Below are positions 24,283 through 33,362 of a stretch of 64,000 nucleotides of DNA, piece by piece. Made by a program: the position numbers and the translations under genes. The notes beneath the pieces are model-generated. The model had not been told where the DNA came from. It saw only the letters and a list, made by a program, of their open reading frames with translations, and made no database searches. This stretch comes from Bacillus kexueae. Lineage in GTDB: Bacteria > Bacillota > Bacilli > Bacillales > Aeribacillaceae. Every line of letters starts with the position of its first letter. Positions within the stretch are counted from its first letter, which is position 1. Location of the stretch: contig NZ_JALAZE010000002.1 of the NCBI RefSeq assembly GCF_022809095.1, positions 62,001-126,000 on the forward strand. Direction: 5' to 3'.

Positions 24283-25299
24283 ATGAAGGACTTTTTAAAG
24301 AAAAAAGGGGTTTCTCTATCGCCAAAAGTATATTTTATTGATGCTTTAAGTTATATGGCGCTAGGTTTATTTGCTTCACTAATTATTGGCTTAATTATAA
24401 AAACCATCGGGCAACAAGTCGAATTTTTATCCCCTCTCATTGAGATGGGAACACTTGCGATGGGGTTAATGGGACCGGCAATTGGTGCGGCGATTGCATA
24501 CGGATTACAAGCACCACCTCTCGTTCTTTTTTCAGCTATTATATGTGGAGCAGCGGGAGCAACGTTAGGAGGGCCAGCAGGAAGTTATGTTGCTGCATTG
24601 CTCGCGACGGAAGTCGGAAAACTAGTTAGTAAAGAAACAAAAGTAGATATTATCGTGACACCTTTTGTTACAATTAGTGTTGGATATATCGTTGCGAATT
24701 TTGTGGGACCATACATAGCAAGCTTTATGACTGGATTCGGTGATGTAGTCATGTGGGCGACTGAACAACGACCGTTATTAATGGGAGTATTAGTTGCCAT
24801 TTTAATGGGACTAGCTTTAACAGCACCTATTTCTAGTGCGGCGATTGCACTTATGTTAGACTTACATGGGGTAGCCGCAGGAGCCGCTACAATTGGTTGT
24901 AGTGCACAAATGATTGGATTTGCCGTGAGTAGTTACCGAGAAAATGGATTTGGAGGACTCATCGCACAGGGTCTTGGGACATCTATGCTCCAAGTACCTA
25001 ATATCGTTCGTAATCCTTTTGTATTAATACCACCGACAGTTGCAGGGGCATTGCTGGCTCCTTTTGGTACAATGGTATTTGATATGACGAATGTAGCAGC
25101 TGGGGCTGGAATGGGAACGAGTGGTCTCGTTGGACAAATTATGACTTTTACTAGCATGGGCTTTTCGATGAATACATTTTGGGCTGTATTAGGATTACAT
25201 TTTATTGGCCCTGCTGTTATTAGTTTGGTATTATCCGAATGGATGAGGAAAAAAGGATATATCCAATTCGGTGACATGAAAATTCATACTGGAGAGTGA
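24283..25299 (+). CDS. PfoR/PTS_EIIC_2-like membrane protein
   Basis: A 338-aa protein with about 8-10 hydrophobic segments and glycine-rich loops (MGLMGPAIGAAIAYGL, GAAGATLGGPAGSYVAALLATEVGKLV, LTAPISSAAIALML, LVGQIMTFTSMGFSMNTFW). This is the PTS EIIC-like family that includes PfoR of Clostridium perfringens. No EIIA or EIIB domain and no such gene nearby is seen, so phosphotransfer-coupled transport is uncertain. AAAGGAG is 10 bp before the ATG. The ytpP gene starts 6 bp after its stop, so it heads a ytpP-ytpQ-ytpR transcript. Confidence 0.75.
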   Translation: MKDFLKKKGVSLSPKVYFIDALSYMALGLFASLIIGLIIKTIGQQVEFLSPLIEMGTLAMGLMGPAIGAAIAYGLQAPPLVLFSAIICGAAGATLGGPAGSYVAALLATEVGKLVSKETKVDIIVTPFVTISVGYIVANFVGPYIASFMTGFGDVVMWATEQRPLLMGVLVAILMGLALTAPISSAAIALMLDLHGVAAGAATIGCSAQMIGFAVSSYRENGFGGLIAQGLGTSMLQVPNIVRNPFVLIPPTVAGALLAPFGTMVFDMTNVAAGAGMGTSGLVGQIMTFTSMGFSMNTFWAVLGLHFIGPAVISLVLSEWMRKKGYIQFGDMKIHTGE

Positions 25300-25305
25300 A
25301 GAAAA

Positions 25306-25623
25306 ATGGAAAAACTTCAATCAATGGAACAGTTTGATCAATTAAAAAATGAGGAAAAAGTTATTTTTATGTTCTCTGCAGACTGGTGCCCAGATTGCCG
25401 TGTTATTGAGCCAATTCTGCCAGAGCTTCAAAGTGAAAACGATGCTTATACGTTTTATTATGTAGATCGAGATGAATTCATCGACTTATGTGCTTCACTT
25501 GATGTATTTGGCATCCCGAGCTTTGTCGCATTCCATAAAGGGGAAGAAATTGGACGTTTCGTAAGTAAAGATCGTAAAACAAAAGAACAAATTCAACAAT
25601 TCATAGACTCGTTAAGTGCGTAA
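25306..25623 (+). CDS. ytpP: Thioredoxin-like protein YtpP
   Basis: A 105-aa single thioredoxin domain with active site WCPDC (Cys28 and Cys31), the FYYVDRDE strand, and cis-proline in FGIPSFVAF. The CPDC pair differs from the CGPC of true thioredoxin. In Bacillus, YtpP has been linked to bacillithiol-related redox repair, which I treat as background knowledge, not something shown here. It lies 6 bp after the PfoR-like gene. Confidence 0.87.
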   Translation: MEKLQSMEQFDQLKNEEKVIFMFSADWCPDCRVIEPILPELQSENDAYTFYYVDRDEFIDLCASLDVFGIPSFVAFHKGEEIGRFVSKDRKTKEQIQQFIDSLSA

Positions 25624-25660
25624 TCTGTTGAAATAGTACAAAAGAAGAAAGGAGGGAAAG

Positions 25661-26470
25661 ATGGTGAAAATGACATCACAAAAAATGGTCCAAATCATTA
25701 AAGACCGCTTTGAAAAAGAAGCCTTTTCATACGATTTTAATCGAAAAAAAGATACACTCCGTATCGTTGATGAACAACTTCAAAAAGGTGTTACCATTTC
25801 ATTACCTGGGTTCATTGCAAAATATGAAGAGAAAAAAGAAGAAGCATTAGAAGAATTTTTTTACTACATAAAAGAATCCTTTACGGCGATGAAGAGCACT
25901 GACCCTCTAAAAGGGAAGGAACGAAATATCTTACCGGTTATTCGTTCTACTTCGTTTCCGACAGAATCAAATGACGGCATCCCACTTATTCACGATGACC
26001 ATACCGCTGAAACTCGAATTTTCTATGCGCTTGATTTAGGCAACTCCTATCGTCTTATCGATGAGAACTTGATGGAGAAGGAAAATTGGACGAAGCAACA
26101 TTTAAAAGAAATGGCTTTATTTAATTTACGAGCTTTAGACACAGTCGTAAAAAAAGATCAAGTAGCTGGAAATGATTTTTATTTTGTTCGTTCGAACGAT
26201 GGATATGACGCAAGTAGGATATTAAATGATTCGTTGTTGGAAGAGTATGCAAAAAAAGTGGAGGGGGATATGGTTGTTGCTGTTCCACATCAAGATGTCT
26301 TAATTATTTGTGACATTAAGAATGAGACGGGCTATGATATTTTAGCCCAATTGACGATGAGCTTTTTCACGAGTGGACGAGTACCTATTACAGCTCTATC
26401 TTTTATTTATGAAAAAGGTGAATTAGACCCGATATTTATCATGGCAAAAAACCGAAAAAAGGAAGATTAG
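25661..26470 (+). CDS. ytpQ: DUF1444 family protein YtpQ
   Basis: A 269-aa soluble protein of the DUF1444/YtpQ family; biochemical function unknown. Features are [20 protein letters not shown] at the N-terminus, a central [23 protein letters not shown] segment, and a C-terminal [15 protein letters not shown] strand followed by [17 protein letters not shown] precedes the ATG. It lies 37 bp after ytpP and 15 bp before ytpR. Confidence 0.87.
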   Translation: MVKMTSQKMVQIIKDRFEKEAFSYDFNRKKDTLRIVDEQLQKGVTISLPGFIAKYEEKKEEALEEFFYYIKESFTAMKSTDPLKGKERNILPVIRSTSFPTESNDGIPLIHDDHTAETRIFYALDLGNSYRLIDENLMEKENWTKQHLKEMALFNLRALDTVVKKDQVAGNDFYFVRSNDGYDASRILNDSLLEEYAKKVEGDMVVAVPHQDVLIICDIKNETGYDILAQLTMSFFTSGRVPITALSFIYEKGELDPIFIMAKNRKKED

Positions 26471-26485
26471 AAAGGATTGGAAGAA

Positions 26486-27091
26486 ATGAATATTTTCTAT
26501 AATGTTGAAGGAATTGGGGACACATTACTTATTCAATTAAAGGATATTAGTCGTGAAGTGAAAAGTTTTGAAAAAAATGGGGATGTTGTTCGTATTTTTC
26601 ATTCGGAAACAAATGAAACTGCTGGATTTAACATTTTTAACGCTTCTTCCTACTACGCATTTGAAGGAAAGGGAACAGTAGAACTTACTGAAGCGTTAGT
26701 AGATGAAATAAATAAGATCTTGAAAAAGAACGGAATCGAAGAGCAAATCGAAGCGGATTTATCTCCGAAATTTGTTGTAGGCCACGTAGTAGAGAAAGAA
26801 AAACACCCTAATGCAGACAAACTAAGTATCTGTAAAGTGGACGTAGGAGAAGAAGTTCTTCAAATTGTTTGTGGAGCACCAAATGTAGAAGCGGGACAAA
26901 AAGTGGTTGTTGCAAAAGTAGGTGCGGTTATGCCAAGTGGATTAGTAATCAAAGACGCGCAATTAAGAGGTGTACAATCGAGTGGTATGATCTGTTCGGC
27001 AAAAGAATTGGATTTACCGAATGCACCGCAAGAAAAAGGAATCTTAGTATTGGAAGATGACCGTCAAGTTGGACAACCATTCTTTCAATAA
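26486..27091 (+). CDS. ytpR: tRNA-binding-domain protein YtpR
   Basis: A 201-aa protein: an N-terminal DUF4479-type domain ([20 protein letters not shown]) and a C-terminal EMAP/Arc1-type OB-fold tRNA-binding domain from about residue 92 ([57 protein letters not shown]). It resembles the N-terminal part of PheT. It probably binds tRNA or another RNA in the cytoplasm. The ATG at 26486, with AAAGG 10 bp upstream, matches family N-termini better than the in-frame TTG at 26477. Confidence 0.88.
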   Translation: MNIFYNVEGIGDTLLIQLKDISREVKSFEKNGDVVRIFHSETNETAGFNIFNASSYYAFEGKGTVELTEALVDEINKILKKNGIEEQIEADLSPKFVVGHVVEKEKHPNADKLSICKVDVGEEVLQIVCGAPNVEAGQKVVVAKVGAVMPSGLVIKDAQLRGVQSSGMICSAKELDLPNAPQEKGILVLEDDRQVGQPFFQ

Positions 27092-27098
27092 GGTAGAG

Positions 27099-27128
27099 GC
27101 CACTAGCATTTGCTAGTGGCTTTTTTGT
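27099..27128 (+). terminator. Terminator of the PfoR-like gene-ytpPQR operon
   Basis: GCCACTAGCA / TGCTAGTGGC with a TT loop, followed by TTTTTTG; repeat A6 begins at its end. Confidence 0.92.
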
Positions 27129-27303
27129 TGTTACAGAAAGTTTAAGTTCAATAAAGTGTTAAAGTATTCTCTTTACCGTTTTTTTGGTGTCTAGCTCCGA
27201 GCGCCATCAGCTCGGGTCGCTTCGGCCCTGCTGTGGCGACGGAAGCCCCCTCGCAGGTCCTCCAGCGTCCTTCGCCTAAGGACTTGCGCTTTGCGCTTTT
27301 CTT
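27128..27303 (+). repeat. Dispersed repeat family A, copy 6 (short form)
   Basis: A full short-form copy with few base changes. It abuts the ytpR terminator at its 5' end and a family B element at its 3' end. Confidence 0.9.
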
Positions 27304-27610
27304 TATTAAGGTCTGGTCTTGATAAGGTGTAAAACTTTAAGCGAAAGGCGATGACTCCAGTGGAACTGCACGAGCCGAAGCCCCCCCTCATGCGAGCTTG
27401 CGCGTTGAGGAGGAGATGATAAAATGAATCTTTCTAAAAGTGGCCACGATTCTGTGCAAGTTCGGAAAACGTCCATCTTTTGCATTTAAAGGTATAACGA
27501 AAAACAACAATCTATTAGAAAAGAGCCTTTTTAGAAGATTGTTGTTTTTCGTACGAATAAATATATTGTTCACGGTCATTATTACTTTGTGTAATGGAGT
27601 GGACATTAGT
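27304..27610. repeat. Repeat family B, copy 4, with junction of two inverted-repeat ends
   Basis: The core holds GACTCCAGTGGAACTGCACG, GAGCCGAAGCC and TTCTGTGCAAGTTCGGAAAA. Then GAAAAACAACAATCT (27499-27513) and its perfect reverse complement (27536-27550) face each other across 22 bp, followed by TACGAATAAATATATTGTTC ACGGTCAT. This reads as the right end of one element and the left end of another. No gene is seen in the rest of the gap to sftA. Confidence 0.7.
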
Positions 27611-27716
27611 ATGAGAAAGGGACAGAGGTGGATAATAATGCTTCTTTTTCTTTAAAAATCCTTTATTATTGATACAATGGAAGAGAAGAAACACATCAAG
27701 TTGAAAGAGTGATAAG

Positions 27717-30137
27717 ATGAGTTGGTTTACAAAGCTGTTTAAGTGGATGATTGGTGAAGAAAAAGAAGAAATTAATAGTGCAAATCATGAAAAAGAAGAA
27801 TCATATGTACAACTAAAAAAAGATGAGATTCCCCCCCCATCCTTTAAACAGGATGTATCAGCAAAAGTAACGTATACATATCCGAAAGGGAACTTTCGGT
27901 TTCCAATAATACCAGATGAGGAACAAGCTCGTTCTGTAAAACGCGTGCAGCGGGAAACAAATGTTACTCATGAAGACAACTATATTCATTCTACACGGAA
28001 GGTTTCAAAGAAAAGTGCAAATACTTCTCCCTCAACTTCAACGAATCGAAGTGGGTTTCGTCCAACCGAGATCCCCTCTCCAATATATGGATTTGGACCG
28101 CGGGATGAAAAGGAAGGAATGCGAAACGATATTATCCATGAAGAGACTCATTCGTCAGCTTCTTTTTCTTTTGGACAAGAGTGGAATGAAAAACAAGAGA
28201 TATCACCATTAGAAAAGATTGAAGACGATGAGTTAATTGCTATAAATGAACATGCTGTAGCTGCTGATAAGGTTTTAGAGAAAGAAGTTGAGGAAACATG
28301 GGAAGTAGACTCTAATGCTGGATTATTTCAGAGAACGAAGGCGGAGTCGATCAATAAGAATACAGACGAAATAACTTCCATTGAATTCGATGAAGATTCT
28401 GCGGAAGAATTTAGTCAATTAGAAGAAAATGTAGAAATGATTTTTGAAGAAGAGAGTGTTTCCAATGAGCCTTACGTAGAAGATGAAATAGAAGAAAAGC
28501 ATATAGAGGAAGATCCAGAGTTACTTGAAGAAGAGGATTCTCGTCATGAAGAGATTGCCTCTACGACTATTAAAATCGAAGATGGAGTTCAAAAACAAGA
28601 ACAGGAAAGAAACGATTCGGAAAAAGCTGCAAATAATGAACGAAAGGCTGTTCCTTACAACGTGTTAATGTTTGGTCGAGATAAGCGAAAACTGCAACAA
28701 CGAGAAGGAGCGAAAGGTTATCAATATCCTTCTCTATCACTACTTGCGATGCCTCCTGCTGAATCGATTGATAATGAAGAATGGGTAAGAGAGCAAGCAG
28801 AGTTACTAGATGTAACGCTCCATAATTTTAATGTTCGAGCAAAGGTCGTAAATGTTACACAAGGTCCTGCTGTTACACGATTAGAAGTTCAGCCGGAACC
28901 AGGGGTGAAAGTAAGTAAGATTACGAACTTAACGGATGATATTAAATTGAGTTTGTCTGCTCGTGATATTCGTATCGAAGCACCGATTCCAGGGAAAAAT
29001 ACGATTGGAATTGAAGTGCCGAATCCGAAAAGTAAAATGGTCTTACTCCGTGAAATTTTACGTTCTCCTCAATTTGTTAACAGCACCTCACCGTTGACAG
29101 TTGCGTTAGGTCTAGATATATCTGGTGCACCGATTGTTACTGACTTAAAGAAAATGCCACACGGTTTAATCGCAGGAGCTACCGGATCTGGGAAAAGTGT
29201 GTGCATTAATACGATGCTTGTTAGCCTTTTATATAAAGCGACACCGCAAGAAGTAAAGCTCTTATTAATCGACCCGAAAATGGTAGAACTTGCACCATAC
29301 AATCACATTCCTCACTTAGTAAGCCCTGTTATTACAGACGTAAAGGCTGCCACACAATCGTTAAAATGGGCTGTGGAAGAAATGGAAAGAAGATATGAGC
29401 TGTTTGCGCATGCCGGTGTTCGTGATATCTCTCGTTACAATGAACAGGTCGTGAAATATCAGCAAGGTGAAAAGCTACCTTACATCGTCGTAGTTATTGA
29501 TGAATTGGCCGATTTAATGATGGTCGCACCTGGAGATGTTGAAGAAGCGATTTGTCGAATTGCTCAGAAAGCTCGAGCGTGTGGAATTCACCTGTTAATT
29601 GCGACACAACGACCTTCTGTTGATGTCATTACAGGATTAATTAAAGCAAATGTTCCAACTCGAATTGCGTTCTCCGTTTCATCTCAAGTGGACTCAAGAA
29701 CAATTATTGATACGTCAGGAGCGGAACGTTTACTCGGAAAAGGAGATATGCTCTTTTTAGAAAATGGATCTTCAAAAGCTGTTCGAATACAAGGAAACTT
29801 CGTATCAGATGAAGAGATTGAGCGCGTTGTAGAACATGCACGGAATCAAGGGAAGCCACAGTACCTTTTCTCTCAACAAGAATTGCTAAAAAAAGTAGAT
29901 AACTTAGCGGAAGAAGATGAATTATTTCATGAAGCATGTGAATTTGTTGTAGAGCAAGGAGGCGCTTCAACGTCGAGCTTACAAAGACGTTTTCGTATTG
30001 GTTACAACCGTGCAGCAAGATTAATGGATTTAATGGAAGAACAAGGGATTATCTCTGAATCTAAAGGAAGTAAACCGCGGGATGTGCTTGTAACAGAGGA
30101 TGAATTGCACATGTTAAAAGAAAGTAGTATTGATTAG
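27717..30137 (+). CDS. sftA: Soluble FtsK/SpoIIIE-type DNA translocase SftA
   Basis: An 806-aa cytosolic DNA translocase that helps clear chromosome DNA from the division septum. It lacks FtsK-type membrane helices. Residues about 1-320 are an acidic low-complexity linker; then come the alpha/beta motor domains with Walker A GATGSGKS at about 487-494 and Walker B VVVIDELADLMM near 590-602, and a C-terminal winged-helix gamma domain (SLQRRFRIGYNRAARLMDLM) that would read orienting sequences. It is shorter than the B. subtilis protein, mainly in the linker. A run of eight C at 27831-27838 is out of character with the AT-rich gene. Confidence 0.93.
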   Translation: MSWFTKLFKWMIGEEKEEINSANHEKEESYVQLKKDEIPPPSFKQDVSAKVTYTYPKGNFRFPIIPDEEQARSVKRVQRETNVTHEDNYIHSTRKVSKKSANTSPSTSTNRSGFRPTEIPSPIYGFGPRDEKEGMRNDIIHEETHSSASFSFGQEWNEKQEISPLEKIEDDELIAINEHAVAADKVLEKEVEETWEVDSNAGLFQRTKAESINKNTDEITSIEFDEDSAEEFSQLEENVEMIFEEESVSNEPYVEDEIEEKHIEEDPELLEEEDSRHEEIASTTIKIEDGVQKQEQERNDSEKAANNERKAVPYNVLMFGRDKRKLQQREGAKGYQYPSLSLLAMPPAESIDNEEWVREQAELLDVTLHNFNVRAKVVNVTQGPAVTRLEVQPEPGVKVSKITNLTDDIKLSLSARDIRIEAPIPGKNTIGIEVPNPKSKMVLLREILRSPQFVNSTSPLTVALGLDISGAPIVTDLKKMPHGLIAGATGSGKSVCINTMLVSLLYKATPQEVKLLLIDPKMVELAPYNHIPHLVSPVITDVKAATQSLKWAVEEMERRYELFAHAGVRDISRYNEQVVKYQQGEKLPYIVVVIDELADLMMVAPGDVEEAICRIAQKARACGIHLLIATQRPSVDVITGLIKANVPTRIAFSVSSQVDSRTIIDTSGAERLLGKGDMLFLENGSSKAVRIQGNFVSDEEIERVVEHARNQGKPQYLFSQQELLKKVDNLAEEDELFHEACEFVVEQGGASTSSLQRRFRIGYNRAARLMDLMEEQGIISESKGSKPRDVLVTEDELHMLKESSID

Positions 30138-30200
30138 TTCGAATATGGTAAGATGAGCATAAATGCGTCTAGATCTTAAAGAAAAGGGAGCAAACATCGA

Positions 30201-31298
30201 ATGAAAGAAATTGAATTAAAAATGCAGGGGAAAATTAAACGTTTAACGAATCAAACGTTTAAATTTGATGAGCGGATTAAAGATGGCTGGTTTTCAGCAG
30301 TTTATTTTTTAAAAACAAAAGAAATCGTGAAAGACTTTAAGCCTGATAATTGGGTGACGATGCAATTCTTCCAGAAAGATCATGCTGTACTTTGTGGTAC
30401 AGACGAAGTGATTGCATTAGTTAAGACTTTTGCTGATAATCCAGATGAGTTAGAAATCTATTCGCTAAAAGATGGGGATAAAATTAGCCCTTTTGAAACG
30501 GTTCTTACTATAACAGGTCCATACCAAAGTTTCGGTTATTTAGAAGGTGTCATTGATGGAATATTAGCCCGCAGGACATCTGTAGCCACTAATGTATATA
30601 ATGTGGTGAAAGCAGCAGGGTTATCAGGGAAGCAGAAGCCGGTTATCTTCATGGGAGATCGCGATGATCATTATACGCAACAAGCTGGAGATGGATATGC
30701 AGCTTACATTGGAGGTTCCACTGCTCAAGCGACTCATGCGATGAATGAGTGGTGGGGAAAACAAGGAATGGGTACGATGCCGCATGCTCTCATTCAACTA
30801 TTTGATGGCGATGTTGTAGAGGCAGCGAAGGCGTATTATCAAAAATTTCCGGACGATGACCTTATTGTTTTGGTGGACTATAATAATGATTGTATTACGG
30901 ATGCGCTTCGAGTGGCGCGAGAGTTTGGTGATCAATTAAAAGGCGTTCGAGTTGATACATCAAGAACTATGATTGATCAGTACTTTGTTCGAAATCCTGA
31001 CGTGCTAGGTACGTTTGACCCACGAGGTGTTAATGCCCCATTAATTTTTGCTTTACGTGAAGCGTTAGATAACGAAGGATTTGAACATGTGAAGATTGTC
31101 GTGAGCGGTGGATTTAACGAACAACGTATTAAAGAATTTGAAGAGCAAAAAGTACCTGTTGACATTTACGGTGTCGGAAGTAGCTTGTTAAAGATTCATA
31201 TCGGATTTACCGGTGATAGCGTGTTGTTAAATGGGAAGCCTCAAGCGAAAGCGGGCCGACGTTATCGTCCGAATCCTCGTCTTGAAAAAGTAGATTAA
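30201..31298 (+). CDS. Nicotinate phosphoribosyltransferase
   Basis: A 365-aa enzyme of the short NAPRTase group: nicotinate plus PRPP gives nicotinate mononucleotide in NAD salvage. Signatures are the early NQTFKFDERIKDGWFSAVYFL, LEGVIDGILARRTSVATN, FMGDRDDHYTQQAGDGYAAYIGGST, and the barrel phosphate-site motifs GVRVDTS, KIVVSGGFNEQRI and DIYGVGSSLL. AAGGGAG is 10 bp before the ATG. It lies 63 bp behind sftA with no terminator between, so they may be co-transcribed. I left the symbol blank because B. subtilis pncB is a different, longer type. Confidence 0.9.
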   Translation: MKEIELKMQGKIKRLTNQTFKFDERIKDGWFSAVYFLKTKEIVKDFKPDNWVTMQFFQKDHAVLCGTDEVIALVKTFADNPDELEIYSLKDGDKISPFETVLTITGPYQSFGYLEGVIDGILARRTSVATNVYNVVKAAGLSGKQKPVIFMGDRDDHYTQQAGDGYAAYIGGSTAQATHAMNEWWGKQGMGTMPHALIQLFDGDVVEAAKAYYQKFPDDDLIVLVDYNNDCITDALRVAREFGDQLKGVRVDTSRTMIDQYFVRNPDVLGTFDPRGVNAPLIFALREALDNEGFEHVKIVVSGGFNEQRIKEFEEQKVPVDIYGVGSSLLKIHIGFTGDSVLLNGKPQAKAGRRYRPNPRLEKVD

Positions 31299-31402
31299 TC
31301 TTGAAATAAGTCGAAAGCCGGATAGGAATAGTAATAAAAAACAGGTAAACTGACGACGGAATAGTTATTTGATAAGATGAAGATATAGGATTGTGGAGAT
31401 AT

Positions 31403-31434
31403 GGGAAAACTGTATGAAAATACACGGTTTTCCC
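31403..31434 (+). other. Strong hairpin with GAAA loop and no T-tract
   Basis: GGGAAAAC-TGTAT-GAAA-ATACA-CG-GTTTTCCC: a 13-bp stem with a 2-nt bulge and GNRA tetraloop, 105 bp after the nicotinate phosphoribosyltransferase stop. It may be a terminator that lacks a clear U-tract, or a 3'-end RNA protection element. Confidence 0.55.
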
Positions 31435-31534
31435 ATTCCTTATGTTCGAACCCTTCAGACTGAATAGTCATATCTTCCCTTTAATGCTATAATGATGTAG
31501 CATGTATGTTTGCCTGCCTATTATGGCGGGGTAT

Positions 31535-31890
31535 TTTATAAAAGACTGTTTTTATATACATTGTTGATTTTTGGTCATGAAATGATGAATAATTTAAAGC
31601 AAAAGGCGGCGACTCCGGTGAGAATAGCCCAAGCCGAAGACCCGTAGAAGATCTTGTGGGTTGAGGAGGCTACTAGAAAAGTGGAGGCGACTGTCCAGCG
31701 GCGTACCGAATGGGAGGCTCTCCTGCACAGAGATAAAGAAGATACTTCGAGGAAAACGAGCAGATATCGACTTATCTAAAGTTCGCTAGACAATACGAGC
31801 CGAAACGAGATAGAGCGTGCCCACAGTAAGCACCTGCCTTCTGCATCTAATGCTAAAAACAACAATTATTAAGAAATCATCCTATAAAAA
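31535..31890. repeat. Repeat family B, copy 5 (longest)
   Basis: From TATACATTGTTGATTTTTGG through GGCGGCGACTCCGGTGAGAA, AGCCGAAGACC, GTGGAGGCGACTGTCCAGCG, CGAGCCGAAACGAGATAG, CCACAGTAAGCACCTGCC, to AAAAACAACAATTATTAAG at the right end. It shares the GTGGAGGCGACTGTC and CACAGAG modules with copy B7. It fills the gap before murC. Confidence 0.7.
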
Positions 31891-31920
31891 AGTTTGATTC
31901 GTGAAAGTAAAAGGATTCTG

Positions 31921-31948
31921 TTACAAAACTAGTAGTCCGTCATATACT
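31921..31948 (+). promoter_or_regulatory. Likely sigma-A promoter of murC
   Basis: TTACAA (31921-31926), a 16-bp spacer and TATACT (31943-31948), about 35 bp upstream of the murC ATG. Confidence 0.5.
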
Positions 31949-31983
31949 GTCATAACAGATAGACGATTGTTGGAGGTTCTTAT

Positions 31984-33300
31984 ATGACTGTTTATCATTT
32001 TGTAGGTATAAAAGGAACAGGTATGAGCCCGCTTGCGCAAATTCTTCATGATATGAAGTTTAAAGTACAAGGTTCAGATATAGAAAAGGAATTATTTACT
32101 CAAAAAGCGTTGGAAGAACGCAATATACCGATTTACTCATTTTCCAAAGACAATATTTCCGCTGGTCTTACAGTCATTGCAGGAAATGCATTTTCGGATA
32201 CACATGAGGAAATTAAGGCTGCACAAGAGCAAGGAGTACCAGTGTACCGCTATCACCACTTTTTAGGGGAGTTCGTTAGTCGCTTTACGAGCATTGCTGT
32301 AACGGGAGCTCACGGTAAGACGTCTACAACGGGGTTACTTGCCCATGTAATCCAAGGAGCTGAGCCGACATCTTATTTAATTGGAGATGGATCTGGTAAA
32401 GGGGTAGAGAATAGTAAGTATTTCGTTTTTGAAGCGTGTGAGTATCGCCGTCACTTCCTTTCTTACCACCCAGACTATGCCATTATGACAAATATTGATT
32501 TTGATCATCCTGATTATTATCGGGATATTGATGATGTATTTGAAGCTTTTCAACAAATGGCTTTACAAGTTAAAAAAGGAATTATCGCATGTGGTGACGA
32601 TGAGTATTTGCAGCAAATCCAAGCAAAAGTTCCGGTAGTTTATTACGGATTAAGCGATCATAACGATTTCCAAGCACGGAATATTGAAAAACACACAACT
32701 GGAACGAAATTTGACGTCTTTGTTCGAAATACGTTTTACGGTACATTTGAAATTCCGGCATTTGGGACACATAGCTTACTCAATTCATTAGCTGTTATTG
32801 CGATGTGTCACTATGAAAATGTGGATATTTCAATTATTCAAGACAGATTGAAAACGTTTAAGGGCGTAAAACGCCGCTTTAATGAAAAAGTGATGAATGG
32901 GCAAGTTTTAATTGATGATTACGCTCATCATCCAACGGAGATTAAAGCAACAATTGAAGCTGCTCGTCAAAAATATCCAAACCGTGAAATTGTTGCCGTA
33001 TTTCAACCTCATACGTTTACAAGAACTCAATCATTCTTAGATGAGTTCGCTGATAGTTTAAAATTGGCTGATCGTGTTTATTTATGTGATATTTTTGGTT
33101 CCGCTAGAGAAAAAGCAGGGAATTTATCCATCAATGATTTAAAAGAACGAATTGAACAATCAGCATTAATTGAAGAAGAAAATACGTCGGTATTAAAGCA
33201 GCATAAAGCAGGTGTACTGGTTTTCATGGGAGCTGGTGATATTCAAAAATATCAGCGCGCCTATGAACAGTTACTCTTAGAAAGTGAATCGGCATCTTAA
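31984..33300 (+). CDS. murC: UDP-N-acetylmuramate--L-alanine ligase MurC
   Basis: A 438-aa ATP-dependent ligase that adds L-alanine to UDP-MurNAc, the first amino-acid step of peptidoglycan stem synthesis, cytoplasmic. It has the Rossmann start [20 protein letters not shown] (Bacillus-type), the P-loop [17 protein letters not shown] near residues 105-121, the [10 protein letters not shown] metal region, FDHPDYY and [10 protein letters not shown]. Length and N-terminus match B. subtilis MurC. GGAGG precedes the ATG. It is followed by a terminator. Confidence 0.95.
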   Translation: MTVYHFVGIKGTGMSPLAQILHDMKFKVQGSDIEKELFTQKALEERNIPIYSFSKDNISAGLTVIAGNAFSDTHEEIKAAQEQGVPVYRYHHFLGEFVSRFTSIAVTGAHGKTSTTGLLAHVIQGAEPTSYLIGDGSGKGVENSKYFVFEACEYRRHFLSYHPDYAIMTNIDFDHPDYYRDIDDVFEAFQQMALQVKKGIIACGDDEYLQQIQAKVPVVYYGLSDHNDFQARNIEKHTTGTKFDVFVRNTFYGTFEIPAFGTHSLLNSLAVIAMCHYENVDISIIQDRLKTFKGVKRRFNEKVMNGQVLIDDYAHHPTEIKATIEAARQKYPNREIVAVFQPHTFTRTQSFLDEFADSLKLADRVYLCDIFGSAREKAGNLSINDLKERIEQSALIEEENTSVLKQHKAGVLVFMGAGDIQKYQRAYEQLLLESESAS

Positions 33301-33306
33301 TGTGAG

Positions 33307-33340
33307 AAAGGGGTACCCATTAATAGGAGGTACCCCTTTT
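33307..33340 (+). terminator. Terminator between convergent murC and the M29 peptidase gene
   Basis: AAAGGGGTACC / GGTACCCCTTT with T/A runs on both sides, so it can act on both strands. Confidence 0.85.
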
Positions 33341-33362
33341 CATTCATGTGGAAAATTGTAAG

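Noticed and set aside
24283-25299. PfoR-like gene as part of a sugar PTS operon
   Set aside because: No EIIA, EIIB, HPr-like or sugar-metabolism gene is adjacent; only the membrane domain is present.
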